Source of the DNA: Algoriphagus vanfongensis DSM 17529 | GTDB taxonomy: Bacteria > Bacteroidota > Bacteroidia > Cytophagales > Cyclobacteriaceae | Reading direction: 5' to 3' | Length of the DNA: 64,000 nucleotides | Assembly (NCBI RefSeq): GCF_000429465.1 | Contig: NZ_AUBX01000009.1 | Location: forward strand, 744,001 to 808,000 | Shown here: positions 1 to 8,818 of the stretch, one piece after another | Position numbering within the stretch: the first letter of the stretch is position 1 | Layout of the letters: every line of letters begins with the position of its first letter | Notes under the pieces: generated by a model | What the model saw: the letters and a program-made list of their open reading frames with translations, nothing else | Told to the model about the DNA's origin: nothing | Database searches by the model: none | Program-made: the position numbers and the translations under genes

Positions 1-250
1 AGGTAAAAGGTATTATGACATATCGATCTGGGGTCATCACCAGCACATCTGCATCTTTGATGATGACTCGATCCGTGGTATCGTAGTAGTTTTTGGCAAG
101 CGAGATTTTGACCTCATTGTAGTAGTTCTTATCCGACCAGATTCCTTCTATGACGGGAATCTGCTGATCTATCGTATCCAAGGGTAGGTACACCTCCTCT
201 TGACAGGATGCGAAAAGAATCAGCCCAAATAGGTAAAGTATTCGTTTCAT
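1..250 (-). CDS. DUF4249 family lipoprotein, N-terminal part (runs off the left edge)
   Basis: The visible 83 codons begin MKRILYLFGLILFASC, a lipoprotein signal peptide whose lipobox ends at Cys16, so the mature protein should be lipid-anchored. The following segment (IPVIEGIWSDK, then VKISLAKNYYDTTD and a DADVLV stretch) matches the opening beta-sandwich of DUF4249 proteins, which in Bacteroidetes sit next to a TonB-dependent receptor. The ATG shares one base with the stop of the receptor upstream (TGATG), so the two are translationally coupled. Role is inferred: a surface or periplasmic partner in uptake of an unknown ligand. The C-terminal part is outside the window. Confidence 0.8.
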   Translation of the reverse strand, partial: MKRILYLFGLILFASCQEEVYLPLDTIDQQIPVIEGIWSDKNYYNEVKISLAKNYYDTTDRVIIKDADVLVMTPDRYVIIPFT

Positions 251-2649
251 CAAAACTCAAAATTATAGGTAATGGAAGGAAGAAAGGTAAACAAGTAAGT
301 CATGACAACTCCCGGTCTGGCACTTTCTATTGGGCCATCATTGGCTCCAAATCTGAAATCATCATTATAGATTTCCCGAAACTCATATGCAAATGGATTC
401 TTTCTGCCATAAAGATTATAGACGCTGAAATTCCAACTTCCTCTCCAGCGTTTTCCTTTATTCGGGTTTTTCCATGTCACTGAGGCATCCATGCGATGAT
501 AAGCCGGATAGCGGTCTTCATTTCTATACTTCGAATAGAGCGGCAGTTCCTGGTTGTCCACCGGGTAGGTACCTATAGGAAACGAAACAGCTTGGCCAGT
601 AGAATAAACAAAGGTCAAGCCCGCAGACCAACTAGGCGAAAACTCATGATTAAGCACCAAAGTCACATCATGAGGCCTGTCATAGCGTGGATTGTATTTT
701 TCACCTTCACTGATTCCCTCAATTTGTCTCCATGTTCGAGACCATGTATAGGCCAACCAACCAGTCGTATTACCGACATTTTTTCGAAGCATCATTTCCA
801 GACCATATGCCCATCCCTTACCACTCAGAATTTCTGTCTCTATCTGGTCAGAAAACAAGACCTGAGCTCCGTTTCTCAAATCGATGATATTTCTCAAATC
901 TTTGTAATACCCTTCCAGAGAAAGCTCCCATTGGTTATCTGCCAAATTTTTGAACACTCCCAATGAAAACTGATCCGAGCGAATAGGAGGCACATACGTT
1001 CCAGCCAAGATCCATCTATCTATCGGTAAGCCTGCCGAGCTATTGCTGGCAATCTGCACGTATTGAAAATTACGGTTGTAGGCAGCTTTCAACGAGAGAC
1101 TTTCGTCGAGCAAATATCGAAAAGACACTCTAGGCTCCAATCCATGATAAAATTGGATGCTTTGAAATGAGTCATATTGGATAGAATCAGTAACTGAGAC
1201 ATCGGGATCCGGTACTCCTCCTTCATAGATGTAATCTTGCCCTTTTCCGATTTGATTGTAAAATCCCCACCTTAAGCCAGCTTCACCACTGAGACGTGGG
1301 GAAAACTCATAAGTCAAGCCAGCAAACACATTGTTCAAAAGTCCATTTTTGGCACTAGTCCTGATAGCTTCCAAGTCACTATCCTCCAAAGGAGTGAAAT
1401 CAATCGGGAAAAACTGATACAGCTGAGAATGAAAACCCCAATAACTTTGAAGCTTAGGATTTTTTGCAAGCGTCCATTGAGCTTTTACACCCGATTCTGT
1501 CAGTTTGTTTTTCCATTCAAATCCATTCTCAGGATCGTTCAATTCGATTTTGTATTGATAATTAGAATAGTAGGCATCGAGGTCAAAAAACACATTTTCT
1601 GAAATGTTGCGTGACCAATGAGCCGCTGTGACCCAGTTGCTCCAGCCCAAACCAAACTCCGCATCTACGCCCAAGAAATCTCTTCCTTGGTAACTGGAGA
1701 CCGTAAGCTTGTCACGGTCAGATAGACGAAAAGCCAATTTGCCACTGACGTCATGAAAATTCAGTTTGTTTTCCCGGATATCTTCGTCGTTGGATAATTT
1801 GAGAAAAACATCTGCATACGTCCTCCTTGCAGAAATCACAAAAGTCGAGCGGTCCGAAAATAAAGGACCATCCAGCGTAAACCGGGATGAGATCGTTCCT
1901 ATTCCTCCTTCTCCATGAATCTGATTTGAATTGCCTTCCTTCAGTCCCACATCGATCAGAGACGAGACTCTCCCACCAAAACTTGCCGGCATATTTCCTT
2001 TATATAATTCCACTCCATCCAATGCATCCGGATTGAAGACAGAAAAGAACCCGAAAAAATGAGATGGATTGTAAACTGGTGCTCCATCAAGCTGCACCAG
2101 ATTTTGATCTGCAGAACCTCCCCTTACAAACAAACCTGTAGTCCCCTCACCTGCTGTCTGCACTCCTGGCAACAGCTGCAAACTTCTCAATAGATCCACC
2201 TCACCAAATAGCGCCGGGATATTTTTGAGTGTTTCGATAGGCAAATCCACCTTGCCTGTTTCCAGATTTCTGATATTCTCATCTGGTTTTTTATCCTGAA
2301 TCAGGATTTCTTGCAGGGACAGTTCTTCCGGAGAAAGAAAAAACTTGAGCTCTTTCCCTAAATCTTTCTCCACGATGACACGCACAGAGCGCTCATAGCC
2401 AATGAAAGACACTATTAATTTGGCGGGCAATTTCTCCAGAGGAATCGTAAAACCCCCATCAATATCACTTACTACTCCAGCTTGGGGGTTTTCTTCCCAA
2501 TAAATATTAGCTCCAGGAAGCGGTGAAGAATCTTCTACATCTACTACTTGTCCTCGCAAGTCTTCCTTACTTTGGGCCGAAACCCAGGTCGTACCGAAAC
2601 CTAAGAAAAGAATCAAAAAAAAGGCTGAGCCAAAAGCTTTATTAATCAT
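250..2649 (-). CDS. TonB-dependent outer-membrane receptor with carboxypeptidase-regulatory-like N-terminal domain
   Basis: 799 residues. A signal peptide (about 1-25, ending VSAQ) is followed by a carboxypeptidase-regulatory-like beta-sandwich (about 30-110; LRGQVVDVEDSSPLPGANIY), a plug domain (about 130-235; LLPGVQTAGEGTTGLFVRGG, LDGAPVYNP) and a beta-barrel ending in an aromatic C-terminal strand (ITYNFEF). This is the usual Bacteroidetes layout for TonB-energised import across the outer membrane. It is shorter than SusC proteins (about 1000 residues) and is followed by DUF4249 rather than SusD, so it is not a standard glycan utilisation locus. The substrate cannot be told from sequence. 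No canonical promoter was found in the 140-base gap shared with the divergent vWA gene. Confidence 0.92.
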   Translation of the reverse strand: MINKAFGSAFFLILFLGFGTTWVSAQSKEDLRGQVVDVEDSSPLPGANIYWEENPQAGVVSDIDGGFTIPLEKLPAKLIVSFIGYERSVRVIVEKDLGKELKFFLSPEELSLQEILIQDKKPDENIRNLETGKVDLPIETLKNIPALFGEVDLLRSLQLLPGVQTAGEGTTGLFVRGGSADQNLVQLDGAPVYNPSHFFGFFSVFNPDALDGVELYKGNMPASFGGRVSSLIDVGLKEGNSNQIHGEGGIGTISSRFTLDGPLFSDRSTFVISARRTYADVFLKLSNDEDIRENKLNFHDVSGKLAFRLSDRDKLTVSSYQGRDFLGVDAEFGLGWSNWVTAAHWSRNISENVFFDLDAYYSNYQYKIELNDPENGFEWKNKLTESGVKAQWTLAKNPKLQSYWGFHSQLYQFFPIDFTPLEDSDLEAIRTSAKNGLLNNVFAGLTYEFSPRLSGEAGLRWGFYNQIGKGQDYIYEGGVPDPDVSVTDSIQYDSFQSIQFYHGLEPRVSFRYLLDESLSLKAAYNRNFQYVQIASNSSAGLPIDRWILAGTYVPPIRSDQFSLGVFKNLADNQWELSLEGYYKDLRNIIDLRNGAQVLFSDQIETEILSGKGWAYGLEMMLRKNVGNTTGWLAYTWSRTWRQIEGISEGEKYNPRYDRPHDVTLVLNHEFSPSWSAGLTFVYSTGQAVSFPIGTYPVDNQELPLYSKYRNEDRYPAYHRMDASVTWKNPNKGKRWRGSWNFSVYNLYGRKNPFAYEFREIYNDDFRFGANDGPIESARPGVVMTYLFTFLPSITYNFEF

Positions 2650-2793
2650 GGAAATCTAAAATTCATCGCAAATTACTGCCTACACGTCAGCCAACAATTA
2701 ATGTTTGTTAATTCTGCTGATCCTATGCTGAGTGGGATCAACCATTCGTGGCAAATTTCTTTTAAAGTAAGCTTTATTTTATAATTTCAGGCC

Positions 2794-3759
2794 ATGATTT
2801 GGGCTTATCCTGACTATAAGTTATTTGCGATTCTTGGGGGAATATTCACCCTTTTGTATATCATCTATTTGTATAGGTATTGGACGATCAATCGTCGACT
2901 ACAGGTCGAAAAACGCCGTCTATTTACCAAACTCGTATTGAGAACACTATACTTTCTCCTTTTTCTGATAGCATTGGCCGGACCTTCTATCGGGTCTTCT
3001 ACCAAGGAAATCAAAGAAGAAGGCAAAGACATTTTTATTGCTGTGGATCTTTCGCAATCCATGAATGCGCAGGACATCGGTCCAAATCGCCTCCAGCGGG
3101 TGAAGTTTGAGCTTAAAAATCTCATTAAAAGCTTCCCGTCAGATCGGATCGGCTTGATTATTTTCTCCTCAGAGGCTTACATGCAATGTCCTTTGACATT
3201 TGATCAAAATGTGCTACAGCTCTATATCGATGGCTTAAATACTGGATTGGTTCCCAATTCCGGCACCGACCTCAATGGTCCTTTGAGAATGGCTTTGGAT
3301 CGATTTATCAATGATGAAGGTCAGGAAGTGAAATCAAAGTCTGTGATTTTGATTTCTGATGGTGAAAATTTCGGTGACGATCTGGAAGACATCGGTTCTC
3401 AGCTGAATGATGCTGGTGTAAAAGTATTTGCTCTAGGCATCGGAACTGATCAGGGGAGCACCATTCCAAGAGGAAATGGTGTGATCATTGACCCGAGTAC
3501 TGGCCAACCAGCCGAAACCAAAATAGACCGGGCAGCGTTGCAGCAAGTCGCTTCTGAGACAAGAGGTCAATATTTTGAAATCTCGGATCAAACCCAAGAA
3601 TTGGGCGATTTGACAGCCGCTTTGGAGCGTCTCGAAGGCGGAACCGTTGGCACCAGACAGATCGAAACTTCCTCCAATAAGTATTTTTATTTTCTACTGG
3701 CAGGGCTAATTCTATCCCTGTTGGATATGATTTTACCCATCAAAACTATCAAACTGTAA
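2794..3759 (+). CDS. von Willebrand factor A membrane protein, BatA/BatB-like
   Basis: 321 residues. There are hydrophobic segments near residues 8-28 and 48-65, a vWA domain from about residue 78, and a C-terminal membrane helix (about 295-313). The metal-ion-dependent adhesion site is intact: DLSQS at 85-89, then GTDLNGPL and an ISDGENFGDD strand. Bat (Bacteroides aerotolerance) proteins of this type are anchored in the inner membrane with the vWA domain in the periplasm. The next two genes, a TPR protein and a low-complexity protein, fit BatC-type partners. MoxR, DUF58 and BatD, usually beside these genes, are absent here, so this is only part of a Bat cluster. The family is clear; the aerotolerance role is inferred. 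Confidence 0.85.
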   Translation: MIWAYPDYKLFAILGGIFTLLYIIYLYRYWTINRRLQVEKRRLFTKLVLRTLYFLLFLIALAGPSIGSSTKEIKEEGKDIFIAVDLSQSMNAQDIGPNRLQRVKFELKNLIKSFPSDRIGLIIFSSEAYMQCPLTFDQNVLQLYIDGLNTGLVPNSGTDLNGPLRMALDRFINDEGQEVKSKSVILISDGENFGDDLEDIGSQLNDAGVKVFALGIGTDQGSTIPRGNGVIIDPSTGQPAETKIDRAALQQVASETRGQYFEISDQTQELGDLTAALERLEGGTVGTRQIETSSNKYFYFLLAGLILSLLDMILPIKTIKL

Positions 3760-4403
3760 TGAGCTGGAGCAAAATCATCCTTTCCGTATTCTTGCTGATA
3801 CCGGCTTCCTGGACTCGGGATTCAAGATTGAACTCAGCCATTGATTTGGCCGCAGAGAGCTATGCCAAAGGAGAATATGAAAAATCTATCCAAGAACATT
3901 TGGCCATAGTGGAGCAGTTTCAGGTCGAGCCGGCAGAGTTGAGTTTCAACTTGGGCCTGAGCTATCACTACAATGAGCAAGATGATGAGGCCGCCATGTA
4001 CTTTGACAAAGCTTCCACTGCTGCCAACACTACGCTATCTTCCTTTGGTTTCAATCAAGGTGGAGTCATTTTGGGAAACAAAAAAGAATACGACGCAGCG
4101 CTGAGCAAATTCAAGTCAGCACTGATCAAAGATCCACTGAACGAAGAAGCCAGACATAACTATGAGCTCCTGGCTCGCTGGAAAAAAAGAGACGAGGAAA
4201 GACAAAACCAAGATCAAAATCAGCCCGAACCATCAGAATTTGCCAAACGCAAAAAGGCAGAAGCTGACAGGTTGGTTGAACAATTTAGGTTCAATGATGC
4301 GTTACAGGTAATGTCGGAGGCTCTGCAGCAGGATGAGACTGTCGCAGCCTATCAGGAATTCATAGGAAGCCTTCAAGAGATCAACGAAATAGACCAAAAC
4401 TAA
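3759..4403 (+). CDS. TPR-repeat periplasmic protein, BatC-like
   Basis: 214 residues. The ATG overlaps the stop of the vWA gene by one base (TAATG), showing translational coupling. A hydrophobic N-terminus (IILSVFLLIPASW) suggests export. About three tetratricopeptide repeats follow (around 28-60, 60-95 and 105-140; for example AELSFNLGLSYHYNEQDDEA and YDAALSKFKSALIKDPLNEE). The C-terminal third is a charged helical segment with a second short TPR-like unit. TPRs scaffold protein-protein contacts, so a partner role for the vWA protein is likely. The exact function is unknown. Confidence 0.75.
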   Translation: MSWSKIILSVFLLIPASWTRDSRLNSAIDLAAESYAKGEYEKSIQEHLAIVEQFQVEPAELSFNLGLSYHYNEQDDEAAMYFDKASTAANTTLSSFGFNQGGVILGNKKEYDAALSKFKSALIKDPLNEEARHNYELLARWKKRDEERQNQDQNQPEPSEFAKRKKAEADRLVEQFRFNDALQVMSEALQQDETVAAYQEFIGSLQEINEIDQN

Positions 4404-4404
4404 C

Positions 4405-5013
4405 ATGAAATATCTATTCAGTTTTCTATTTGTATTGGCCGCATGGACTGTTCAGGCTCAAAGCGCCGGTGATTTTTTCAACCGTGCAGCGCGCTCCTAT
4501 GTCAAAACTGAAAAGGAAGATGCGCTCAAAACGATCAATGATGGTCTGAGCAAATATCCTGACGACAGCAAACTTAAAGCTCTCAAAGAAAAACTTGAAA
4601 AAGAGCAGGAACAGGAGCAGAATCAAAATCAGCAGCAGCAGGACCAAGAAAACAAAGAACAACAGCAGCAGCAACAGCAAAATCAAAGTCAAGGAGAAGA
4701 CGGAGAACAGCAGGACTCCAAAGACCAAGGAGAAAAAACAGAGGAGGACAAAGCCAAAGAGTCTCAATCCGGAGATCCTCAAGATAAAAGTGATGATCCC
4801 GCAAGTGAAAACGCCAATGACCAGATGGATGCCAATCTCGCTGATCGGCAGAAAGCCATGGAGGAATTCAAAGAAAAGCTTAAAGCAATGAACCTGACTC
4901 CAGAGCAAGCAGCTCAAATCTTGGAAAGTATGAATGCTGCAGAACTCCGCTACATCCAACAAAACAAGAAAAAGGCCACAGAAAGACCAAAAAGAGGGAT
5001 TCCTGATTGGTAA
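4405..5013 (+). CDS. Exported Gln/Glu/Lys-rich low-complexity protein with N-terminal TPR-like helix pair
   Basis: 202 residues. A clear signal peptide (MKYLFSFLFVLAAWTVQAQS) is followed by one TPR-like helix pair (about 24-60; AARSYVKTEKEDALKTINDG). Residues about 65-145 are a low-complexity tract of Gln, Asn, Glu, Lys and Asp with runs of up to seven Gln. The C-terminal segment (about 150-202; LTPEQAAQILESMNAAELRY) is a conserved-looking helix also found in BatC/BatE-type proteins. It lies 1 base after the preceding gene, so the three form an operon. The low-complexity tract produces a long overlapping reading frame on the other strand (4426-4962) that I treat as a shadow. Confidence 0.72.
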   Translation: MKYLFSFLFVLAAWTVQAQSAGDFFNRAARSYVKTEKEDALKTINDGLSKYPDDSKLKALKEKLEKEQEQEQNQNQQQQDQENKEQQQQQQQNQSQGEDGEQQDSKDQGEKTEEDKAKESQSGDPQDKSDDPASENANDQMDANLADRQKAMEEFKEKLKAMNLTPEQAAQILESMNAAELRYIQQNKKKATERPKRGIPDW

Positions 5014-5112
5014 GATGTGGGATGTGGGAGGTAAGGAGGTTGGATAATTGATTGAATACTTTGTACATGGTACCTTGTACTTTGTACTTTCTTAGAATAA
5101 ACCCAAACAGAC
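5014..5112. repeat. Degenerate word-like intergenic repeat (TTGTAC.. and GATGTGGG.. units)
   Basis: The gap between the Bat-like operon and the thiolase is built of reiterated short words: ATGTGGGATGTGGGAGG at the left, then TTTGTACATGGTACC and TTGTACTTTGTACTTT at the right. It lacks a convincing terminator hairpin. Similar word-like tracts occur in other gaps of this window (48722-48832, 50209-50240, 53166-53198, 54935-55032). Function unknown. Confidence 0.5.
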
Positions 5113-6294
5113 ATGAGTAAAGAAGTTTATATCGTTTCAGCAGTCCGCACTCCATTGGGAAGTTTCGGAGGCAAATTAGCCAACCTTTCTGCCGTAGAGC
5201 TTGGCAGCACCGCAATCAAAGGAGCTTTGAAAAAAGCTGGCGTGCAAGCAGACTCGGTCCAGGAAGTATTCATGGGAAATGTAATTTCCGCAAACTTGGG
5301 TCAAGCTCCTGCAAGACAAGCAGCTATCGGAGCTGGAGTTGGCTATCAGGTTCCTTGCACTACAATCAATAAAGTATGTGCTTCTGGAATGAAAGCGGTC
5401 ATGTTTGGGGCCCAATCCATCATGCTGGGGATCAATGACGTAGTGGTAGCAGGAGGAATGGAAAGTATGTCCAATGTCCCCTTTTATGTCCCCAAAGCTA
5501 GGTTTGGATACAAATACGGCAATGCAGAATTCGTAGACGGCCTCGTCAAAGACGGTCTTTTTGAAGTCTATTATAAGTTCCCAATGGGAAACTGTGCAGA
5601 CAATACGGCTAAGGAAATGAAGATTTCTAGGGAAGATCAAGATGCCTACGCTATCCAGTCTTACCAACGCGCTGCTGATGCCTGGGCCAAGGGAAATTTC
5701 AAAGAAGAAGTGATTCCTGTAGAAATGAAAGGTCGCAAAGGAGAAACGATTGTGATCGACGAGGATGAAGAATATAAGAATGTAATGTTTGAAAAAATCC
5801 CTTCACTTCGTCCTGTTTTTGATAAGGAAGGTACCGTGACAGCAGCCAATGCATCTACTATGAATGACGGAGCATCCGCTTTGGTGTTGGTCAGTAAAGA
5901 AAAAATGGAAGAGTTGGGATTAAAACCCTTAGCCAAAATTAGAGGTTTTGCAGATGCTGCGACCGATCCACTTTGGTTTACCACCGCTCCTGCCCTAGCT
6001 ATTCCCAAAGCCATCAAACATGCAGGAATTAGCGCCTCTGATGTTGATTTTTACGAGATTAATGAAGCCTTCTCTGCCGTAGCATTGGCCAATCAGAAAG
6101 AACTGAATCTAGATCCGCAAAAGCTGAATGTCTATGGAGGAGCTGTCTCTCTAGGCCATCCACTCGGAGCTTCTGGAGCCAGAATTATCGCCACACTCAA
6201 TTCCGTGCTCCATCAGGAAGCCGGTTCCATAGGGGTAGCAGGCATCTGTAATGGAGGTGGCGGCGCCTCAGCTATAGTTTTGGAGAAAATGTAA
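5113..6294 (+). CDS. Acetyl-CoA C-acetyltransferase (thiolase)
   Basis: 393 residues, the usual thiolase length. Catalytic residues are all present: nucleophile Cys89 in NKVCASGMKA, His349 in GHPLGASGAR, and the acid/base Cys379 in GICNGGGGAS; the NEAFSAVA motif is also intact. The enzyme condenses two acetyl-CoA to acetoacetyl-CoA or cleaves 3-ketoacyl-CoA in the cytosol. Substrate length (AtoB-like or FadA-like) cannot be decided. The HMG-CoA lyase-like gene at 21677-22534 could supply acetoacetate and acetyl-CoA to the same area of metabolism, but it is not linked. It appears to be transcribed on its own. Confidence 0.95.
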   Translation: MSKEVYIVSAVRTPLGSFGGKLANLSAVELGSTAIKGALKKAGVQADSVQEVFMGNVISANLGQAPARQAAIGAGVGYQVPCTTINKVCASGMKAVMFGAQSIMLGINDVVVAGGMESMSNVPFYVPKARFGYKYGNAEFVDGLVKDGLFEVYYKFPMGNCADNTAKEMKISREDQDAYAIQSYQRAADAWAKGNFKEEVIPVEMKGRKGETIVIDEDEEYKNVMFEKIPSLRPVFDKEGTVTAANASTMNDGASALVLVSKEKMEELGLKPLAKIRGFADAATDPLWFTTAPALAIPKAIKHAGISASDVDFYEINEAFSAVALANQKELNLDPQKLNVYGGAVSLGHPLGASGARIIATLNSVLHQEAGSIGVAGICNGGGGASAIVLEKM

Positions 6295-6337
6295 TTTCAA
6301 AATCTCGTTCGTTAGCAATTTGCTTCCTAATTCTTCT

Positions 6338-7423
6338 ATGACAAAAACTCTTCTTTTAGCTTTTTCTCTCCTAGTCTGCCTAGAGTCCTATGCGCAAGAT
6401 ACAATCAGGACCTACTATGATGAGGACGAAACCATGCTCAAGGAAACCTACGTCCGGATCAATGGTCTGGCTCAAGGAACTGTCAAACGATTCGATGAAG
6501 AAGGCAATCTAGTTCAAGTCGGCACTTTGAAAGATGATCAAAGGGAAGGCTTTTTCTATGACCTTTCTCCTATCAATGGCGACACGTTGAAGTTCACCCA
6601 ATTTGTCAACAATAAAAGAACTGGTCCAAGCAAAAGCTTTTTTGAAAACGGGCAAGTTCAGCAAGAGCTGACCTATGAAAATGATCAGATCCAAGGGGAA
6701 GTCATAAGCTACAATCCCGATGGCTCAGTGATGGACAGGACGATGTTCAAAGACAACAAGCCAGATGGAATGAGCGAACGTTTTTTCCCGAACGGCCAGT
6801 TGATGCTAAAAGCTTCCTATTCGCAAGGGGTTTTGGATGGATCTCGTGCCGAATACTTCGATAATGGAAATCCACGCAGAATTAGCCAATACAAGAATGG
6901 AGAGTTGGATGGAAGAGAAACAGTCTATTTCGAAAATGGGCAGATAGAAGCTGAGATGGATTACAAAAAGGGAGAACTCCACGGAGTCTACCATCTCAAC
7001 TATCCCAATGGAGCCAAACATCGAAGAAGTACCTATAAAAATGGCCTATTGGAAGGAGAAATTTTGCTTTACTATCAGGGTGGAGCACTTCGCGAAAAAG
7101 GCCTTTTCAAAAAAGGAATAGCGCAGGTCCCATACGAAATCTATTATGAATCCGGTAAGATAAAAACCAAGACAATAATAGGTCCGGCTTCTTTGCCTCT
7201 GCAAGAAAGCCACTATTATGAAAATGGACAGCTTCAATCTAAGATCCCTTATCACAACGGACAGAAAGAAGGAGAAGTCAGGACATACCGAGAAGATGGG
7301 ACTCTAGCAGAGATAAGTCAATTTACCGCGGGTAAACTAGACGGAAAAAGAGAGTATTACGATGAGTCCGGACAACTGACCCAAACAGAATATTACTCCA
7401 AAGGGAAGTTAATCGACAAATAA
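6338..7423 (+). CDS. Exported MORN-variant repeat protein (YwqK-like)
   Basis: 361 residues from the ATG at 6338; a TTG 18 bases upstream would add six residues before the signal peptide and is less likely. The signal peptide [20 protein letters not shown] is followed by about twelve repeats of roughly 23 residues with the pattern F/YxNGQxxxxxxYKNGxxxGxxxxY (for example [20 protein letters not shown] and [20 protein letters not shown]). This is the MORN_2 repeat of YwqK-type proteins, often called toxin-antitoxin antitoxins by automatic annotation, although there is no toxin partner here. It may be a surface or periplasmic beta-repeat protein. Function unknown. Confidence 0.85.
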   Translation: MTKTLLLAFSLLVCLESYAQDTIRTYYDEDETMLKETYVRINGLAQGTVKRFDEEGNLVQVGTLKDDQREGFFYDLSPINGDTLKFTQFVNNKRTGPSKSFFENGQVQQELTYENDQIQGEVISYNPDGSVMDRTMFKDNKPDGMSERFFPNGQLMLKASYSQGVLDGSRAEYFDNGNPRRISQYKNGELDGRETVYFENGQIEAEMDYKKGELHGVYHLNYPNGAKHRRSTYKNGLLEGEILLYYQGGALREKGLFKKGIAQVPYEIYYESGKIKTKTIIGPASLPLQESHYYENGQLQSKIPYHNGQKEGEVRTYREDGTLAEISQFTAGKLDGKREYYDESGQLTQTEYYSKGKLIDK

Positions 7424-7458
7424 TCCACTTTTGGAAAGCAATAAGGAAAAGCTTTTTC

Positions 7459-7466
7459 TATTTTTG
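7459..7466 (+). promoter_or_regulatory. Bacteroidetes -7 element (TATTTTTG) before purC
   Basis: TATTTTTG fits the TAnnTTTG -7 consensus and lies 16 bases before the purC ATG. A TTTG sits at 7430-7433, 25 bases upstream, which is longer than the usual 19-20 spacing. It supports starting purC at 7482, downstream of this element, rather than at the TTG 51 bases earlier. Confidence 0.4.
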
Positions 7467-7481
7467 CCAAAAATCAAGAGC

Positions 7482-8429
7482 ATGAGTCAAGCGATCAAAG
7501 AAACACACTTTCAGTTCCCCGAGCAGCAGGGATTCTACAAAGGAAAGGTTCGAGATGTATATATTTTTGAAAAAGAGCTGGTAGTAGTCGCGTCCGACAG
7601 AATATCCGCTTTTGATGTCGTCCTCCCTCGGGCGATTCCTTTCAAAGGACAAGTACTGAATCAGATCGCCGCCAAATTTCTAAAGGCTACTTCAGACATC
7701 GTTCCCAACTGGGTCAGCGCCACTCCCGATCCCAATGTAACGATCGGAAAAAGGTGTGAACCATTCAAAGTAGAAATGGTGATTCGAGGCTATATGTCAG
7801 GACATGCCGCCCGTGAATACAAAGCCGGAAAGAGATTGCTTTGTGGAGTAGAAATGCCGGAAGGAATGAAAGAAAATGATGCTTTCCCTACGCCGATCAT
7901 CACTCCGACCACTAAGGCAATGGACGGTGCACACGATGAGGACATTTCTAAGGAAGATATATTGGCCAAAGGAATCGTGAGTCCTGAAGACTATGCAGTG
8001 CTAGAAAAATATACACGAGCGCTATTCCAGAGAGGTCAGGAAATGGCGCAAGAAATGGGATTGATTCTGGTGGACACCAAGTATGAATTTGGTAAATTTG
8101 GGGACGAAATCTATCTGATAGACGAGATCCATACACCAGACTCATCAAGGTATTTCTACGCAGAAGGATATGAAGAAAATCAAGCCCAAGAATTGCCGCA
8201 AAAACAACTCTCTAAGGAATTTGTAAGGCAGTGGTTGATCTCCAACGGTTTTCAGGGAAAAGAAGGACAGGTAGTGCCTGAAATGACAGATGAAATTGTA
8301 GAAAGTATCTCAGATCGCTATATTGAGCTCTTCGAAAAAATCACCGGAGAAAAATTCCAAAAAGCAGCAACAGACCAATTGGAAAATAGAATCGAACAGG
8401 CTGTTCTTTCTTACCTTTCCAAAAATTAA
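7482..8429 (+). CDS. purC: Phosphoribosylaminoimidazole-succinocarboxamide synthase
   Basis: 315 residues from the ATG at 7482 ([10 protein letters not shown]). The SAICAR synthetase signatures are present: the N-terminal YKGKVRDVY segment that binds [36 protein letters not shown] and [10 protein letters not shown]. The enzyme joins CAIR and aspartate with ATP hydrolysis in purine synthesis. The length matches the long (about 300-residue) class of the family. It is 8 bases from the STAS gene downstream, so co-transcription is likely. No other purine gene is in the window. Confidence 0.97.
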   Translation: MSQAIKETHFQFPEQQGFYKGKVRDVYIFEKELVVVASDRISAFDVVLPRAIPFKGQVLNQIAAKFLKATSDIVPNWVSATPDPNVTIGKRCEPFKVEMVIRGYMSGHAAREYKAGKRLLCGVEMPEGMKENDAFPTPIITPTTKAMDGAHDEDISKEDILAKGIVSPEDYAVLEKYTRALFQRGQEMAQEMGLILVDTKYEFGKFGDEIYLIDEIHTPDSSRYFYAEGYEENQAQELPQKQLSKEFVRQWLISNGFQGKEGQVVPEMTDEIVESISDRYIELFEKITGEKFQKAATDQLENRIEQAVLSYLSKN

Positions 8430-8437
8430 TACAGACT

Positions 8438-8818
8438 ATGAAATACAGTATCGATAAAAAAGAACAATACGTCATATTTACTCCAATGGAGGATAAACTG
8501 GACTCACTTTTGGCTCCAGTATTGAAATCAGAACTTTTGACTGTTCACGCTGAAGGCTACGAAAACCTTGTTTTGGATATGAGTCAGGTGAAATACGTTG
8601 ACTCTTCAGGCTTGAGCGCCCTATTGGTAGGTGATCGAGAATTCGGCAAAAATGGCGGGATCTTTTTGATCTCAGGCGTGCAGGACCACGTGATGAAACT
8701 CTTGAAAATCTCCATGCTGGACAAGAAACTCAACTTGGTCAGTTCTCTGGAGGAAGCTTCTGAAGCTATCTTCATCCATGCCATCGAAAACGGAGCTGAA
8801 GAAGAGGAAGAAGATTGA
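8438..8818 (+). CDS. STAS-domain protein (anti-sigma factor antagonist type)
   Basis: 126 residues. A single STAS domain spans most of the protein, with the characteristic KYVDSSGLSALL segment (residues 52-63). By analogy with SpoIIAA, Ser57 in DSSG is the candidate phosphorylation site. The C-terminus is a short acidic tail (EEEEED). Such proteins bind anti-sigma factors or serve as switch partners in phosphorelays, but no anti-sigma kinase is nearby. It sits between purC and RNase Z in one transcription unit, and its stop overlaps the start of the RNase Z gene. Confidence 0.88.
   Translation: MKYSIDKKEQYVIFTPMEDKLDSLLAPVLKSELLTVHAEGYENLVLDMSQVKYVDSSGLSALLVGDREFGKNGGIFLISGVQDHVMKLLKISMLDKKLNLVSSLEEASEAIFIHAIENGAEEEEED

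Noticed and set aside
4426..4962. A 178-codon frame opposite the Gln/Glu-rich gene
   Set aside because: It is poly-Leu/Phe from the complement of a low-complexity tract, a shadow of the real gene.
4880..5215. A 111-codon minus-strand frame across the word-like repeat at 5014-5112
   Set aside because: It arises from reiterated words and overlaps two real genes; it has no family features.
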